Position numbers and translations under genes: made by a program
Notes under the pieces: generated by a model
Database searches by the model: none
Seen by the model: the letters and a program-made list of their open reading frames with translations, nothing else
What the model was told of the DNA's origin: nothing
Part shown: positions 41,641 through 50,267 of the stretch, piece after piece
Position numbering within the stretch: the stretch's first letter is position 1
How the letters are laid out: the number at the start of each line of letters is the position of its first letter
NCBI GenBank assembly: GCA_963717445.1
Contig: OY970334.1
Location: 124,001-188,000, forward strand
DNA from: JAGVPT01 sp963717445
GTDB lineage: Bacteria > Bacteroidota > Ignavibacteria > UBA10030 > UBA8401
Length of the DNA: 64,000 nt
Reading direction: 5' to 3'

Positions 41641-43134
41641 TTATTCCTCAAACCGATTGCTCTTCCACCGTCCAGGCAGAGCTGATTGATATTTTTCGCC
41701 GTTCCATCTTTTAGATAATGAATAATGTGCAGCCATCAACGAAGCAGCTAATGCCTCATCATTATTATAGGTTAGATTATTTATATGAAAATATTTCTCG
41801 ATAAATTGAATGTCATAATTGCCACCGATAAATTTTGGATGTGACATGACAAAAGCGCAGAATGGAATTGTGGTAGCGATACCCGATAGCGTGTACTCAG
41901 AGAGTGCACGTTGCATCCTTTGAAGAGCTTCGTCACGATCTACACCCCATGCGATTAACTTAGCAAGCAAGGGGTCATAAAAATGGCCGACAATAGTTCC
42001 TCTCATCACACCGGAATCATGTCGAATTCCCAGGCCTTCGCTCGGAGCATATTCTTCGATAGTCCCGGTAGACGGAAGAAAATTATTGAATGGATCCTCA
42101 GCACATATTCTACATTCGATCGCATGCCCTCCCGCCACCATCATTTCTTGTGTGTACGTCAGTTTTTCGCCATGGGCAATATTAATTTGGGCTTTTACCA
42201 AATCAATGCCATACACTAATTCAGTAACAGGATGTTCAACTTGAAGTCGAGTATTCATTTCGAGAAAATAGAATGAGTTACTCGAGTCCACGAGAAATTC
42301 AACTGTGCCCGCGTTAATGTACCCGGATTCGCGCGCCGCATTGACGGCAGCTTTGCCCATTTCATCCCTGAGTGATTGAGATAAGTGCGAACTTGGGCAT
42401 TCTTCTATCACCTTTTGGTGTCTTCGCTGGATTGAGCATTCCCTCTCGCCTAAAAAAATGACATTGCCATGCATGTCTGCAAGAATCTGAATTTCAATAT
42501 GACGTGGACTAGAGAGATATTTTTCTACAAAGACATCGGTGCTGCCAAATGCCTTCAAGGACTCTGATTGCGCTTGTTGAATGGCCTGTTTAAGGTCCTC
42601 TTGTCGCTCAACCTTCCTCATTCCTTTTCCCCCGCCGCCGTGGACCGCTTTGATGAGCACCGGATATCCTATTTGATTAGCAACATCGATTGCCTCAGCA
42701 TATTCTCCTAAAGGAAAGATTGTTCCTGGAACTATCGGCACCCCCGCTCTTTGCATCAGTTCGCGAGCGGATGTCTTACTTCCCAATGCTCTCATAGCGG
42801 ATGCCGGCGGGCCTATGAAAGTTAATCCCTTTGAAGCTGTGGCTTCAGCAAAATCGGAGTTTTCAGAAAGAAACCCGTATCCAGGATGGATTGCATCGCA
42901 ATGAGCTTTTTCTGCAATACTCAGTACCTTATCAATATCAAGATATGTATCTTTCGACAGATTCCCGTGAAGAGGGTATGCTTCGTTCGCATTAAACACA
43001 TAGGGAGCAGAGCGATCGGCGTCTGAAAAGATTGCCACGGTTTGAATTCCCATCTCCGAAGCTGAGCGATGAATACGCAAAGCAATCTCTCCCCGGTTCG
43101 CAATGAGCATTTTTTTAATGCGTTTTGTCTTCAT
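41641..43134 (-). CDS. accC: Acyl-CoA carboxylase, biotin carboxylase subunit
   Basis: 497 residues. N-terminal MLIANRGEIALRI, ATP-grasp loop HGGGGKGMR (165-173), active region EMNTRLQVEHPVTE (about 293-306) and the C-terminal biotin carboxylase domain are present. About 50 residues longer than E. coli AccC, as in propionyl-CoA type enzymes. It carboxylates the biotin on the carrier encoded next. Overlaps the mutS2 stop by four bases. Whether the complex uses acetyl- or propionyl-CoA cannot be told. Confidence 0.93.
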   Translation of the reverse strand: MKTKRIKKMLIANRGEIALRIHRSASEMGIQTVAIFSDADRSAPYVFNANEAYPLHGNLSKDTYLDIDKVLSIAEKAHCDAIHPGYGFLSENSDFAEATASKGLTFIGPPASAMRALGSKTSARELMQRAGVPIVPGTIFPLGEYAEAIDVANQIGYPVLIKAVHGGGGKGMRKVERQEDLKQAIQQAQSESLKAFGSTDVFVEKYLSSPRHIEIQILADMHGNVIFLGERECSIQRRHQKVIEECPSSHLSQSLRDEMGKAAVNAARESGYINAGTVEFLVDSSNSFYFLEMNTRLQVEHPVTELVYGIDLVKAQINIAHGEKLTYTQEMMVAGGHAIECRICAEDPFNNFLPSTGTIEEYAPSEGLGIRHDSGVMRGTIVGHFYDPLLAKLIAWGVDRDEALQRMQRALSEYTLSGIATTIPFCAFVMSHPKFIGGNYDIQFIEKYFHINNLTYNNDEALAASLMAAHYSLSKRWNGEKYQSALPGRWKSNRFEE

Positions 43135-45506
43135 TCGCTCTTCAAGTCAACAATTGTGACTCCCATTCCACCTTCATTCCATTCACCGAACCGATGGGAC
43201 TTTATTCTCGAATCTGATTTTAAGAACGTTGTAATTTTTTTTCTTAATGCACCGGAGCCTTTACCATGAATAATATCTACTTGATGCAATCCTGTAACAA
43301 TTGCGCTGTCAATGAACTTATCGACAGCTTCTAATGCTTCTTCACCATAGAATCCTCTAACATCGATTTCTCGCTGAGGCGTTGCGTCCAAGGAAATGGG
43401 GATGGAAAACTGAGTTCCCGTCGACGCCTTTTTAAAAGGTACAACGTCGTTTACGTGCACTCTTATTTTCAGGTTATCAAAAGCAACTTGTAGATGTCCG
43501 TTTGCATCCGGAGGCTGTAACACCTCACCAACTTGTGAATTCGATTTCAGCTTAACTGTAGCTCCTTTTATCAATTGTTGGCCGCTCTCAGGGCCGGGAG
43601 CATTCGATTCGATCTCGCTCAAAGCCTTCTCCACGGTGTAAATTTCATTCTCCAACATTTTGATTTCCTTCTTGCTCTCGATGATAGAATTCTTATCGGC
43701 CTGCCGCTGCCTGATTTCTTTAACCGATTTTTCAATGATGGAGTTTGCCTTATTGATTATTTCCTTGGCCTCTTCGATAGCCTTTGATTTTGTTAATTTA
43801 ATCTCTTCTTTCAAACCCTTTAATTTAGTTTCATAATCTTTAATTAATTCGTTAAATTTCAATCTCTCAGCATCGACAGCTAATATTTGTTTTGAAAGAG
43901 ATTGGGAGCGACTTTCCAGATCGACGATCAATTTTTCCAAGCGCGATTTTTGTTCGCCCGCCATCTTTTCAGCTTCGGCAATAAGGGTTGAAGGAACCCC
44001 GAGGCGTCTTGCGATTTCCAACGCATAACTACTTCCTGGAACTCCAAACCTAAAATGAAAGGTCGGCATCAAGGTTGCTTGATCGAACTCCATTGCTCCA
44101 TTTTCCATTCCTTCTGTTTCGTGAACAAAAGCTTTGAGTGTTACCTGATGCGTTGTTGCGATTGTGAATACTCCAGCCTTTGTGAGCTGAGCCAATATTA
44201 CGGCTGCAAGGGCTCCTCCTTCTACTGGATCGGTCCCCGCTCCTATTTCATCGATGAGAACTAAACTGTCGTTATCGGCCGAATTTAATATTCCTTTAAG
44301 CATTGTAATATGTGAGCTGAATGTGCTAAGATCGTTCTCTATCGATTGATCATCGCCTATGTCAACATACAGTTTTTTGAAAATTGGGAATTCAGAATCG
44401 GGCGAAGCCGGGATATGAATTCCGCACTGCAGCATCAACACCAGCACTCCGACTGTTTTCATCGCAACACTTTTTCCACCAGCGTTCGGTCCCGTGATAA
44501 GCAAAGTATTATAGCCATTCCCCAACTCAATTGATAAGGGAGTTATCTGTTCGCGGGGGTGACGAAGGAGCAAAATCGGATGACGGGCTTCCACAATTTT
44601 TAGCGAACCAAATTCTTTTAGAAAGGGTTTATTCCCTTTTATTTCAATGGAGTATTTGGCTTTAGCATATATTAAATCTAGCTGTTGTAGCGTGTCGAGG
44701 CTCTTCAATAAATCAACATGGACTTCACGAACCTGTATTGTCAATACCCGGAGAATTTTTTCAATCTCGCGCTGTTCTTTGAAATGGAGTTCACGAATTT
44801 CATTGTTCAGAGAGAGAGTTTCAGCAGGCTCGATAAAAACGGTTGACCCGCTTGCAGATGAACTGTGGATGAAGCCGGGAACACTGTGCTTCTGCTCTAC
44901 TTTAACCGGGATCACCATTCTCCCGTCCCGGGTCGTAATAATATCTTCCTGCGTAAGACCCTGATCGGAGACATTTTTTAGGATTCGCTCCAACTGTTTA
45001 CGGAGCAATTCATACATCGAGACCAATTCGCCTCGAAGCGCTTTCAATTCTTTACTTGCGCTATCTTTAATGTTTCCATTTGTATCGATAGCTTGAGTAA
45101 TATTGTATTCAAGTATTTTATTGGTAATAATGCTTTCACAAAGCGCGTGGAGTTCTTGGTAGCTTTCCTTTCTCTTCTGAATGAAGGCCTTGATATTTTT
45201 TGCTGCTTGGAGCGTTTGTGCGATTGGAAAGAGGTCCGAGGCACCAAGGATGCTGTTTTCTATACCGGCTCTCTGGAGCGATTCCCGGATGTTCCGAAGC
45301 CCATCGATGGGAAAGGGATCGTCGCTTTCCAAGAGCTTTTTCATTTCGTCGACTCGATTTAGTTCCTGCGCCAGAAATGTAAAATTTTCAATCGGAACGA
45401 TGTGCTCCGCAGCATCCTTACCTAATTCGGAGGAAGCATAACTCTCCAGGCGGCCGAGGATTTTTTTGAACTCAAGTTTTTCGGCTGCAGACTGAAATTC
45501 GGTCAT
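43131..45506 (-). CDS. mutS2: MutS2 family protein with Smr nuclease domain
   Basis: 791 residues. The core has the ABC-type ATPase with P-loop GPNAGGKS (339-346) and later DEIGAGTDPVEG. A long coiled coil (about 510-640) follows, and the Smr domain closes the protein (IDVRGFYGEEALEAVD, HGKGSGALRKK). There is no MutS mismatch-recognition domain I. MutS2 proteins limit recombination and also rescue collided ribosomes. In the middle of the operon with ATGA overlaps on both sides. Confidence 0.95.
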   Translation of the reverse strand: MTEFQSAAEKLEFKKILGRLESYASSELGKDAAEHIVPIENFTFLAQELNRVDEMKKLLESDDPFPIDGLRNIRESLQRAGIENSILGASDLFPIAQTLQAAKNIKAFIQKRKESYQELHALCESIITNKILEYNITQAIDTNGNIKDSASKELKALRGELVSMYELLRKQLERILKNVSDQGLTQEDIITTRDGRMVIPVKVEQKHSVPGFIHSSSASGSTVFIEPAETLSLNNEIRELHFKEQREIEKILRVLTIQVREVHVDLLKSLDTLQQLDLIYAKAKYSIEIKGNKPFLKEFGSLKIVEARHPILLLRHPREQITPLSIELGNGYNTLLITGPNAGGKSVAMKTVGVLVLMLQCGIHIPASPDSEFPIFKKLYVDIGDDQSIENDLSTFSSHITMLKGILNSADNDSLVLIDEIGAGTDPVEGGALAAVILAQLTKAGVFTIATTHQVTLKAFVHETEGMENGAMEFDQATLMPTFHFRFGVPGSSYALEIARRLGVPSTLIAEAEKMAGEQKSRLEKLIVDLESRSQSLSKQILAVDAERLKFNELIKDYETKLKGLKEEIKLTKSKAIEEAKEIINKANSIIEKSVKEIRQRQADKNSIIESKKEIKMLENEIYTVEKALSEIESNAPGPESGQQLIKGATVKLKSNSQVGEVLQPPDANGHLQVAFDNLKIRVHVNDVVPFKKASTGTQFSIPISLDATPQREIDVRGFYGEEALEAVDKFIDSAIVTGLHQVDIIHGKGSGALRKKITTFLKSDSRIKSHRFGEWNEGGMGVTIVDLKSE

Positions 45507-46051
45507 TGGTGCAAAGGAGCTTCTTTATGGTTGGACGATTTCTTCACTGAGGTAATGATTTCCTGATAGAAATCTTCTGATTCCGGGAAAAAGGTGTTAA
45601 TGCTGTCAAAAATACGAGGTGCAAAATTTTTGACCGGTCGATAAAGCATGGAATCCGAGCGAGTTTCGTTCGAGGGAAAGTGAAAATAAATACTGAGGAA
45701 TATCACCATCAAGCTTAATAAAATTCCACCTTCTACCAAGCCGATGATAAGCCCCCCTACTCTATTCCAAACTCCTTCAGCTAGCTTCTTGATCGCAATC
45801 TTATACACGATTGCCTGAGCGAGCATGATTCCTGCCACAATCAAGATATACGATAACGTAGTGCTTGTGCCGGCGGAAATCCCCGCAGGCACAAGAACCT
45901 CTTCGCCGAATGAGGAGGCATATTTTGTTGCGATGATGAGAGCGAGCGCGAGGCAAGCCAAGGCTATCAACTTTTTAAGAAAACCGCTCCTCCATCCGGC
46001 AAACATGAATATGCCGAGAATAACGAGAAGCACCGTATCAAAAGTGTTCAT
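45503..46051 (-). CDS. cvpA: CvpA family membrane protein
   Basis: 182 residues with four hydrophobic helices. N-terminal FDTVLLVILGIFMFAGWRSG and FLKKLIALACLALALIIATK plus GLVEGGILLSLMVIF are typical of the colicin V production (CvpA) family, whose role is uncertain (envelope homeostasis). Commonly found beside mutS2, as here. Overlaps mutS2 and yqeY by four bases each. Confidence 0.9.
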   Translation of the reverse strand: MNTFDTVLLVILGIFMFAGWRSGFLKKLIALACLALALIIATKYASSFGEEVLVPAGISAGTSTTLSYILIVAGIMLAQAIVYKIAIKKLAEGVWNRVGGLIIGLVEGGILLSLMVIFLSIYFHFPSNETRSDSMLYRPVKNFAPRIFDSINTFFPESEDFYQEIITSVKKSSNHKEAPLHQ

Positions 46052-46503
46052 GCCCGTTCACCAAGCTTTTGTTTTACAATTTCTGAAATTACTTTGGAAT
46101 CAATTTTACCTTTTAATTCTTTCATCGCAAGCGGCATGACTTTTCCCAGGTCTTTCAAAGAAACGGCACCCGACTGTTCTATAAGGTTTGCAACAACGCG
46201 CTCCGCTTCCGGGCGTGATAACTGTTTGGGCAAATATTCGGAAATAATCTCAAGTTCTTTCGTTTCCTGATCAACCAATTCCATTCTTCCTGCACTTTTG
46301 AAAAGCTCGATTGCCTCTTTTCGTTTTTTTGTTGCAGAGAGGAGAATGGCCATTTCATCCTCTTCATTCATCGTACGGTCCAGTCCCTTTTTTTCAAACT
46401 CGATGATTTGCGCACGAAGCATCCGGAGGGTTTCCAACCGTAATTTGTTTCCAGATTTCATCGCGATTTTTAAGTCTTCTGTTATGCGCTGCGTAAGTCC
46501 CAT
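46048..46503 (-). CDS. yqeY: GatB/YqeY domain protein
   Basis: 151 residues. Signature helices LKIAMKSGNKLRLETLRMLR, ATKKRKEAIELFKSAGR and YLPKQLSRPEAE define the YqeY family, related to the tRNA-binding tail of GatB. Probable function in tRNA-linked amidation or quality control is unproven. Typical length. Second gene of the operon, 24 bases after the SDR. Confidence 0.92.
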   Translation of the reverse strand: MGLTQRITEDLKIAMKSGNKLRLETLRMLRAQIIEFEKKGLDRTMNEEDEMAILLSATKKRKEAIELFKSAGRMELVDQETKELEIISEYLPKQLSRPEAERVVANLIEQSGAVSLKDLGKVMPLAMKELKGKIDSKVISEIVKQKLGERA

Positions 46504-46527
46504 AGGTATATTGGCATCATGCTGATA

Positions 46528-47241
46528 TTATGAAAGACCACCGTATATTTTTATTGTTTCACCGTTAATCGATGAGGCTTCATCGGAAGCAAGGAAGGCA
46601 ATCACGTCGGCCGCTTGTTCCAGGGTAACCCAGCCCTTTGTCTCCTCTTTCGAGGCAGAGCGTTTATTGGGTTCTGTCAATAAAATGCTTGGAGCAATTG
46701 CGTTCACAGTTATACTTGAATCAGAGATGGCCTTCATTTCTTCGCCCGCAATATGTGTAAACGTAGCGATCGCAGATTTTGATATCCCGTACGCGCCCCG
46801 TCCGGTTGAAGGGGAAAGTCCTGCCATTGCTGAAACGTTCACTATTCTGCCGTACTTTCTTTCTTGCATAATTCGTAGAGCGCTTCGCGAGCACAAAAAG
46901 CACGTCTTCAAATTTAAGGCAAACATAAAGTCCCATTCTTTTTCGCTCAACTCGGTAATATTTTTCTTGGGCATATAACCGCCGACAAGATTACAGAGGA
47001 TGTCGATTCCTCCTTGTTTATCAACGAGGGTTGTAAAGAGCTGATGTACGTCGTTTTCTTTGGATAAATCACCTTTAAACGTCAATACACCGGGGTACTG
47101 TTTTAGAAATTCTGTGGCCTCTGTATCGGAATAATACGTGACCGCAACCTCTGCTCCTTCATTCTGGAAGCATTTTGTTACCGCTCTCCCCAGTTCGCCG
47201 GTTCCTCCAGTGATTAACGCTTTCTTGCCTTTTAATTTCAT
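46528..47241 (-). CDS. Short-chain dehydrogenase/reductase (SDR)
   Basis: 237 residues. Cofactor motif TGGTGELGRA (11-20), and NLVGG in place of NNAGG. The catalytic set is SAMAG (Ser) and YGISK (Tyr/Lys). The tail INGETIKIYGG is typical of the classical SDR family. The NLVGG change is unusual but seen in some members. It opens the seven-gene - strand operon. Substrate unknown. The promoter is not obvious in the AT-rich region just upstream. Confidence 0.87.
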   Translation of the reverse strand: MKLKGKKALITGGTGELGRAVTKCFQNEGAEVAVTYYSDTEATEFLKQYPGVLTFKGDLSKENDVHQLFTTLVDKQGGIDILCNLVGGYMPKKNITELSEKEWDFMFALNLKTCFLCSRSALRIMQERKYGRIVNVSAMAGLSPSTGRGAYGISKSAIATFTHIAGEEMKAISDSSITVNAIAPSILLTEPNKRSASKEETKGWVTLEQAADVIAFLASDEASSINGETIKIYGGLS

Positions 47242-47331
47242 GTACTAATATATCGTACACCACGACGAAAATCAATTGTTCAAAACGTACGGTAGCGCTC
47301 AAGTTTGAATATCTATAACCCAGAAAGAAAT

Positions 47332-47405
47332 GTCATGCCCACGAAAGTGGGCATCCATTATACAAAAAAAGAAATTCTGGATTCCCGCTTTCGCAAGGAA
47401 TGACA
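47332..47405 (+). repeat. Dispersed palindromic repeat, copy 3
   Basis: Starts GTCATGCCCACGAAAGTGGG with a second hairpin-like half GGATTCCCGCTTTCGCAAGG and ends AATGACA, like copy 2. It lies in the gap before bshC and, if translated, would give a spurious N-terminal extension of that gene. Confidence 0.8.
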
Positions 47406-47497
47406 ATTTGGGCCAGCACCCGGTAACAAGTAAAATTGATTCTTACGACATTAGCGCGTATATTGAACCTAATTTCATTCATTACATAAGGGATACG

Positions 47498-49138
47498 ATG
47501 GATTGGATTGATTACAAACAGATCCAAAATTTTGAAGTCGGCGTTACACCGTTATTTGTAGACTATTTGAATGATTTCGAGAAGCTGAAAGAGTATTATG
47601 CTGCCGATTTTCGAGATCGTAAGAGTTGGAAGAAGCTCATTGACAAGGTCCTCTCGAAGAGAAAAGATCGGTCAACCCTCATTCGCGTTCTTACAGAGCA
47701 AAATAAACAATATCATTGCGGTATACGCACGCTGGCGAATATCGACCTGCTCGGCAACGATAACACCGTCGCTATTGTTACAGGCCAGCAGGTCGGAATC
47801 TGTTCTGGGCCGCTCTACACGATCTACAAAACAGTTACTGCTATTAAACTTGCCGAACAATTATCCGCGCAATTTTCCGATTACAATTTTGTCCCGGTGT
47901 TTTGGGTTGAAAATGAAGACCATGATTTTGAAGAGATCAATAAGGTTAACCTTATTAATCCTAATGGGGAAATACAGACCGTTGAATATTTATTCGGGGG
48001 AAAACCGTTTGAGCGTAATCCGGGCGCTGTCGGCAATATCGTAATCGACAATTTTATCGAAAAGTTTTTTGAAAATATGCAGGCACAGCTCCAGGAGACG
48101 GAATTCAAGGCCCAGTTATTTGCTTCCCTGCGCGGATATTATCGGGCAGGTTCTACTCTGGGAACAGCTTTTGTCGGGCTTCTGAATCAGATGTTTGAGG
48201 ATTCTGGCTTGATTTTCCTCGATCCCGGCAATACTGAATTGAAAAAAATTGTCAAACCGGTTTTTCAAAAAGAAGTCGCTGAAATGTCAAAAACTTCTCA
48301 GAGAGTGATCGATCGGGGTGCCGAGCTTGAAGAGCACTATCATGCACAGATCAAAGCAAAGCCGATAAATCTTTTTATGCTCCACAAAGGCGGACGTTAT
48401 CTCATCGAGCCGAGAGAACATGACTATAGTCTAAAAGGAACGCGGCAATTTTTTTCCAAAGAAGAATTGAACAACCTTGTTGAAAATTCCCCTGAACTCA
48501 TATCGCCTAATGTTGTTCTGCGGCCTATTTGCCAGGACACATTGCTGCCCACACTTGCCTATGTTGGCGGACCGTCGGAAATTGCGTATTTTGCACAGTT
48601 GAAACCGGTGTATGAATCTTTTGAAGTTCAGATGCCTGTTGTGTATCCTCGCGCAAGTGTAACGATCATGGAGGAGAAAGTAAAAAATATTCTCGACAAA
48701 TTTCAGGTAGATTTTACGGAAATATGGTCGGCTATTGATCCCTTGCTGATCCGAATTGCAGAACAGGTTTCAGAAGTGAAGGTCGATACACTGTTCGACC
48801 AACTTCATCGGCGTGTGCAAGAGGCCGTTGCAGAGTCGCGTTTCGGGATTCAACAAATCGACCCGACGCTCTCGGGCGCAATAGATTCAACTCTAACAAG
48901 GATTGAATCACAATTGAATGTTCTGAAAGAAAAGACACAATCAGCACAACAGCGAAGGCAAGAAGTGACGATAAAGCAGATTCAGAAAGTTGCGGCGAAT
49001 ATTTTCCCGAAATCGAATTTCCAGGAACGGGAATTTAACGTGGTGTATTATATGAATAAGTATGGACCGGACTTCGTGAAATGGCTCAGCGGGGAAATCA
49101 TCATCGACCGGTTCCAGCATCAGCTTATCGAATTATAA
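47498..49138 (+). CDS. bshC: Bacillithiol biosynthesis cysteine-adding enzyme BshC
   Basis: 546 residues from ATG 47498. Core motifs are VTGQQVGICSGPLYTIYKTV and FVPVFWVENEDHDFEEIN, both characteristic of BshC. The C-terminal half holds a helical region (about 440-510) as in the family. It adds cysteine to GlcN-malate in the last step of bacillithiol synthesis. A longer frame starting at 47330 passes through the repeat and is spurious. BshA and BshB are not in the window. Stands alone on the + strand, 14 bases before a convergent ABC gene. Confidence 0.93.
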   Translation: MDWIDYKQIQNFEVGVTPLFVDYLNDFEKLKEYYAADFRDRKSWKKLIDKVLSKRKDRSTLIRVLTEQNKQYHCGIRTLANIDLLGNDNTVAIVTGQQVGICSGPLYTIYKTVTAIKLAEQLSAQFSDYNFVPVFWVENEDHDFEEINKVNLINPNGEIQTVEYLFGGKPFERNPGAVGNIVIDNFIEKFFENMQAQLQETEFKAQLFASLRGYYRAGSTLGTAFVGLLNQMFEDSGLIFLDPGNTELKKIVKPVFQKEVAEMSKTSQRVIDRGAELEEHYHAQIKAKPINLFMLHKGGRYLIEPREHDYSLKGTRQFFSKEELNNLVENSPELISPNVVLRPICQDTLLPTLAYVGGPSEIAYFAQLKPVYESFEVQMPVVYPRASVTIMEEKVKNILDKFQVDFTEIWSAIDPLLIRIAEQVSEVKVDTLFDQLHRRVQEAVAESRFGIQQIDPTLSGAIDSTLTRIESQLNVLKEKTQSAQQRRQEVTIKQIQKVAANIFPKSNFQEREFNVVYYMNKYGPDFVKWLSGEIIIDRFQHQLIEL

Positions 49139-49152
49139 CGGTCTGACGAGTT

Positions 49153-50256
49153 TCAAATAACCTTTTCTGTCTCCTTGTCGAAGAAATGAGCCTTGGCCAT
49201 ATTGAACATGAGGTCCATTTCCTTTCCCGCCGTAGGTTCTTCCGGAGCCACGATACGTGAAACGTATTGTTTGCCGTTGCCAGTAGTGAAATAAACGAAG
49301 ATTTCATTCCCCATCGGCTCCACGACCTCTATTTTCACTTTACAATGCGCATATTTGAAGCCGACTGTTTTTTTTGCATCGGAGATATGCTCGGGCCTGA
49401 TACCCAGCCAGATGGCTTTTCCGAGATACGCTTTCAATTTTGCCTGATGTCCCTTAAAAAGCTCGAGCATGACTCCCGTCCCATTCTCCCTAAACACAAG
49501 TCCCTTCTTTTTTGAAATTGTCCCCTCCATAAAGTTCATCGCAGGACTTCCAATGAAGCCTGCCACAAATTTGTTCAGTGGAGTATGGTAGAGGTTCAGC
49601 GGCGTATTTATTTGTTGAACAAGACCGTCTTTCATGACGACAATCTTGTCCCCCATGGTCATGGCCTCGGTCTGATCGTGTGTAACATAGACCATTGTCG
49701 CTTTAAGGCTGTCGTGTAACTTTGAGATCTCGGTGCGCATCTGGACGCGCAGCTTTGCATCAAGGTTGCTGAGAGGTTCATCGAAAAGAAAAACTTTCGG
49801 CTTGCGGACAATCGCTCTGCCGACGGCTACACGCTGACGTTGTCCTCCCGAGAGCGCTTTCGGTTTTCGGTCGAGATATTCTTCGATGCCCAGAATCTGC
49901 GCAGCTTCCCGCACACGGTTCTCTATTTCTGCCTTCGGATATTTTCGAAGCTTCAGGCCGAACGCCATATTTTCATACACCGTCATGTGCGGGTACAAAG
50001 CATAATTCTGAAAGACCATGGCAATGTCGCGGTCTTTCGGAGGAACATCGTTCACAATTTTCCCATCGATAGAGATCGTCCCGCTGCTGATATCTTCAAG
50101 CCCCGCAATCATTCGAAGCGTCGTAGACTTTCCGCAGCCCGAGGGGCCGACAAGTACGACGAATTCTTTATCGGCGATGTCGATGTTAACATCTTTCACG
50201 GCCGTCACTCCCCCTTCATATTCCTTCCGAATATTTTCAAGCTTGACACTAGCCAC
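49153..50256 (-). CDS. ABC transporter ATPase, sugar-importer type (UgpC/MsmX-like)
   Basis: 367 residues from GTG 50256, chosen because GAGG lies five bases upstream and the next residues ASVKLENIRK fit family starts. Walker A GPSGCGKST (37-45), signature LSGGQRQR, Walker B VFLFDEPLSNLDAKLR, then a TOBE-type domain (about 240-367). Such ATPases power glycerol-3-phosphate and oligosaccharide importers. No permease is nearby, so it may serve several transporters. It follows aroA after 11 bases. Confidence 0.93.
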   Translation of the reverse strand: MASVKLENIRKEYEGGVTAVKDVNIDIADKEFVVLVGPSGCGKSTTLRMIAGLEDISSGTISIDGKIVNDVPPKDRDIAMVFQNYALYPHMTVYENMAFGLKLRKYPKAEIENRVREAAQILGIEEYLDRKPKALSGGQRQRVAVGRAIVRKPKVFLFDEPLSNLDAKLRVQMRTEISKLHDSLKATMVYVTHDQTEAMTMGDKIVVMKDGLVQQINTPLNLYHTPLNKFVAGFIGSPAMNFMEGTISKKKGLVFRENGTGVMLELFKGHQAKLKAYLGKAIWLGIRPEHISDAKKTVGFKYAHCKVKIEVVEPMGNEIFVYFTTGNGKQYVSRIVAPEEPTAGKEMDLMFNMAKAHFFDKETEKVI

Positions 50257-50267
50257 AATGACCTCGA

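Noticed and set aside
47330..47497. N-terminal extension of BshC
   Set aside because: The first 56 codons translate the repeat copy; ATG 47498 gives the usual length and start.
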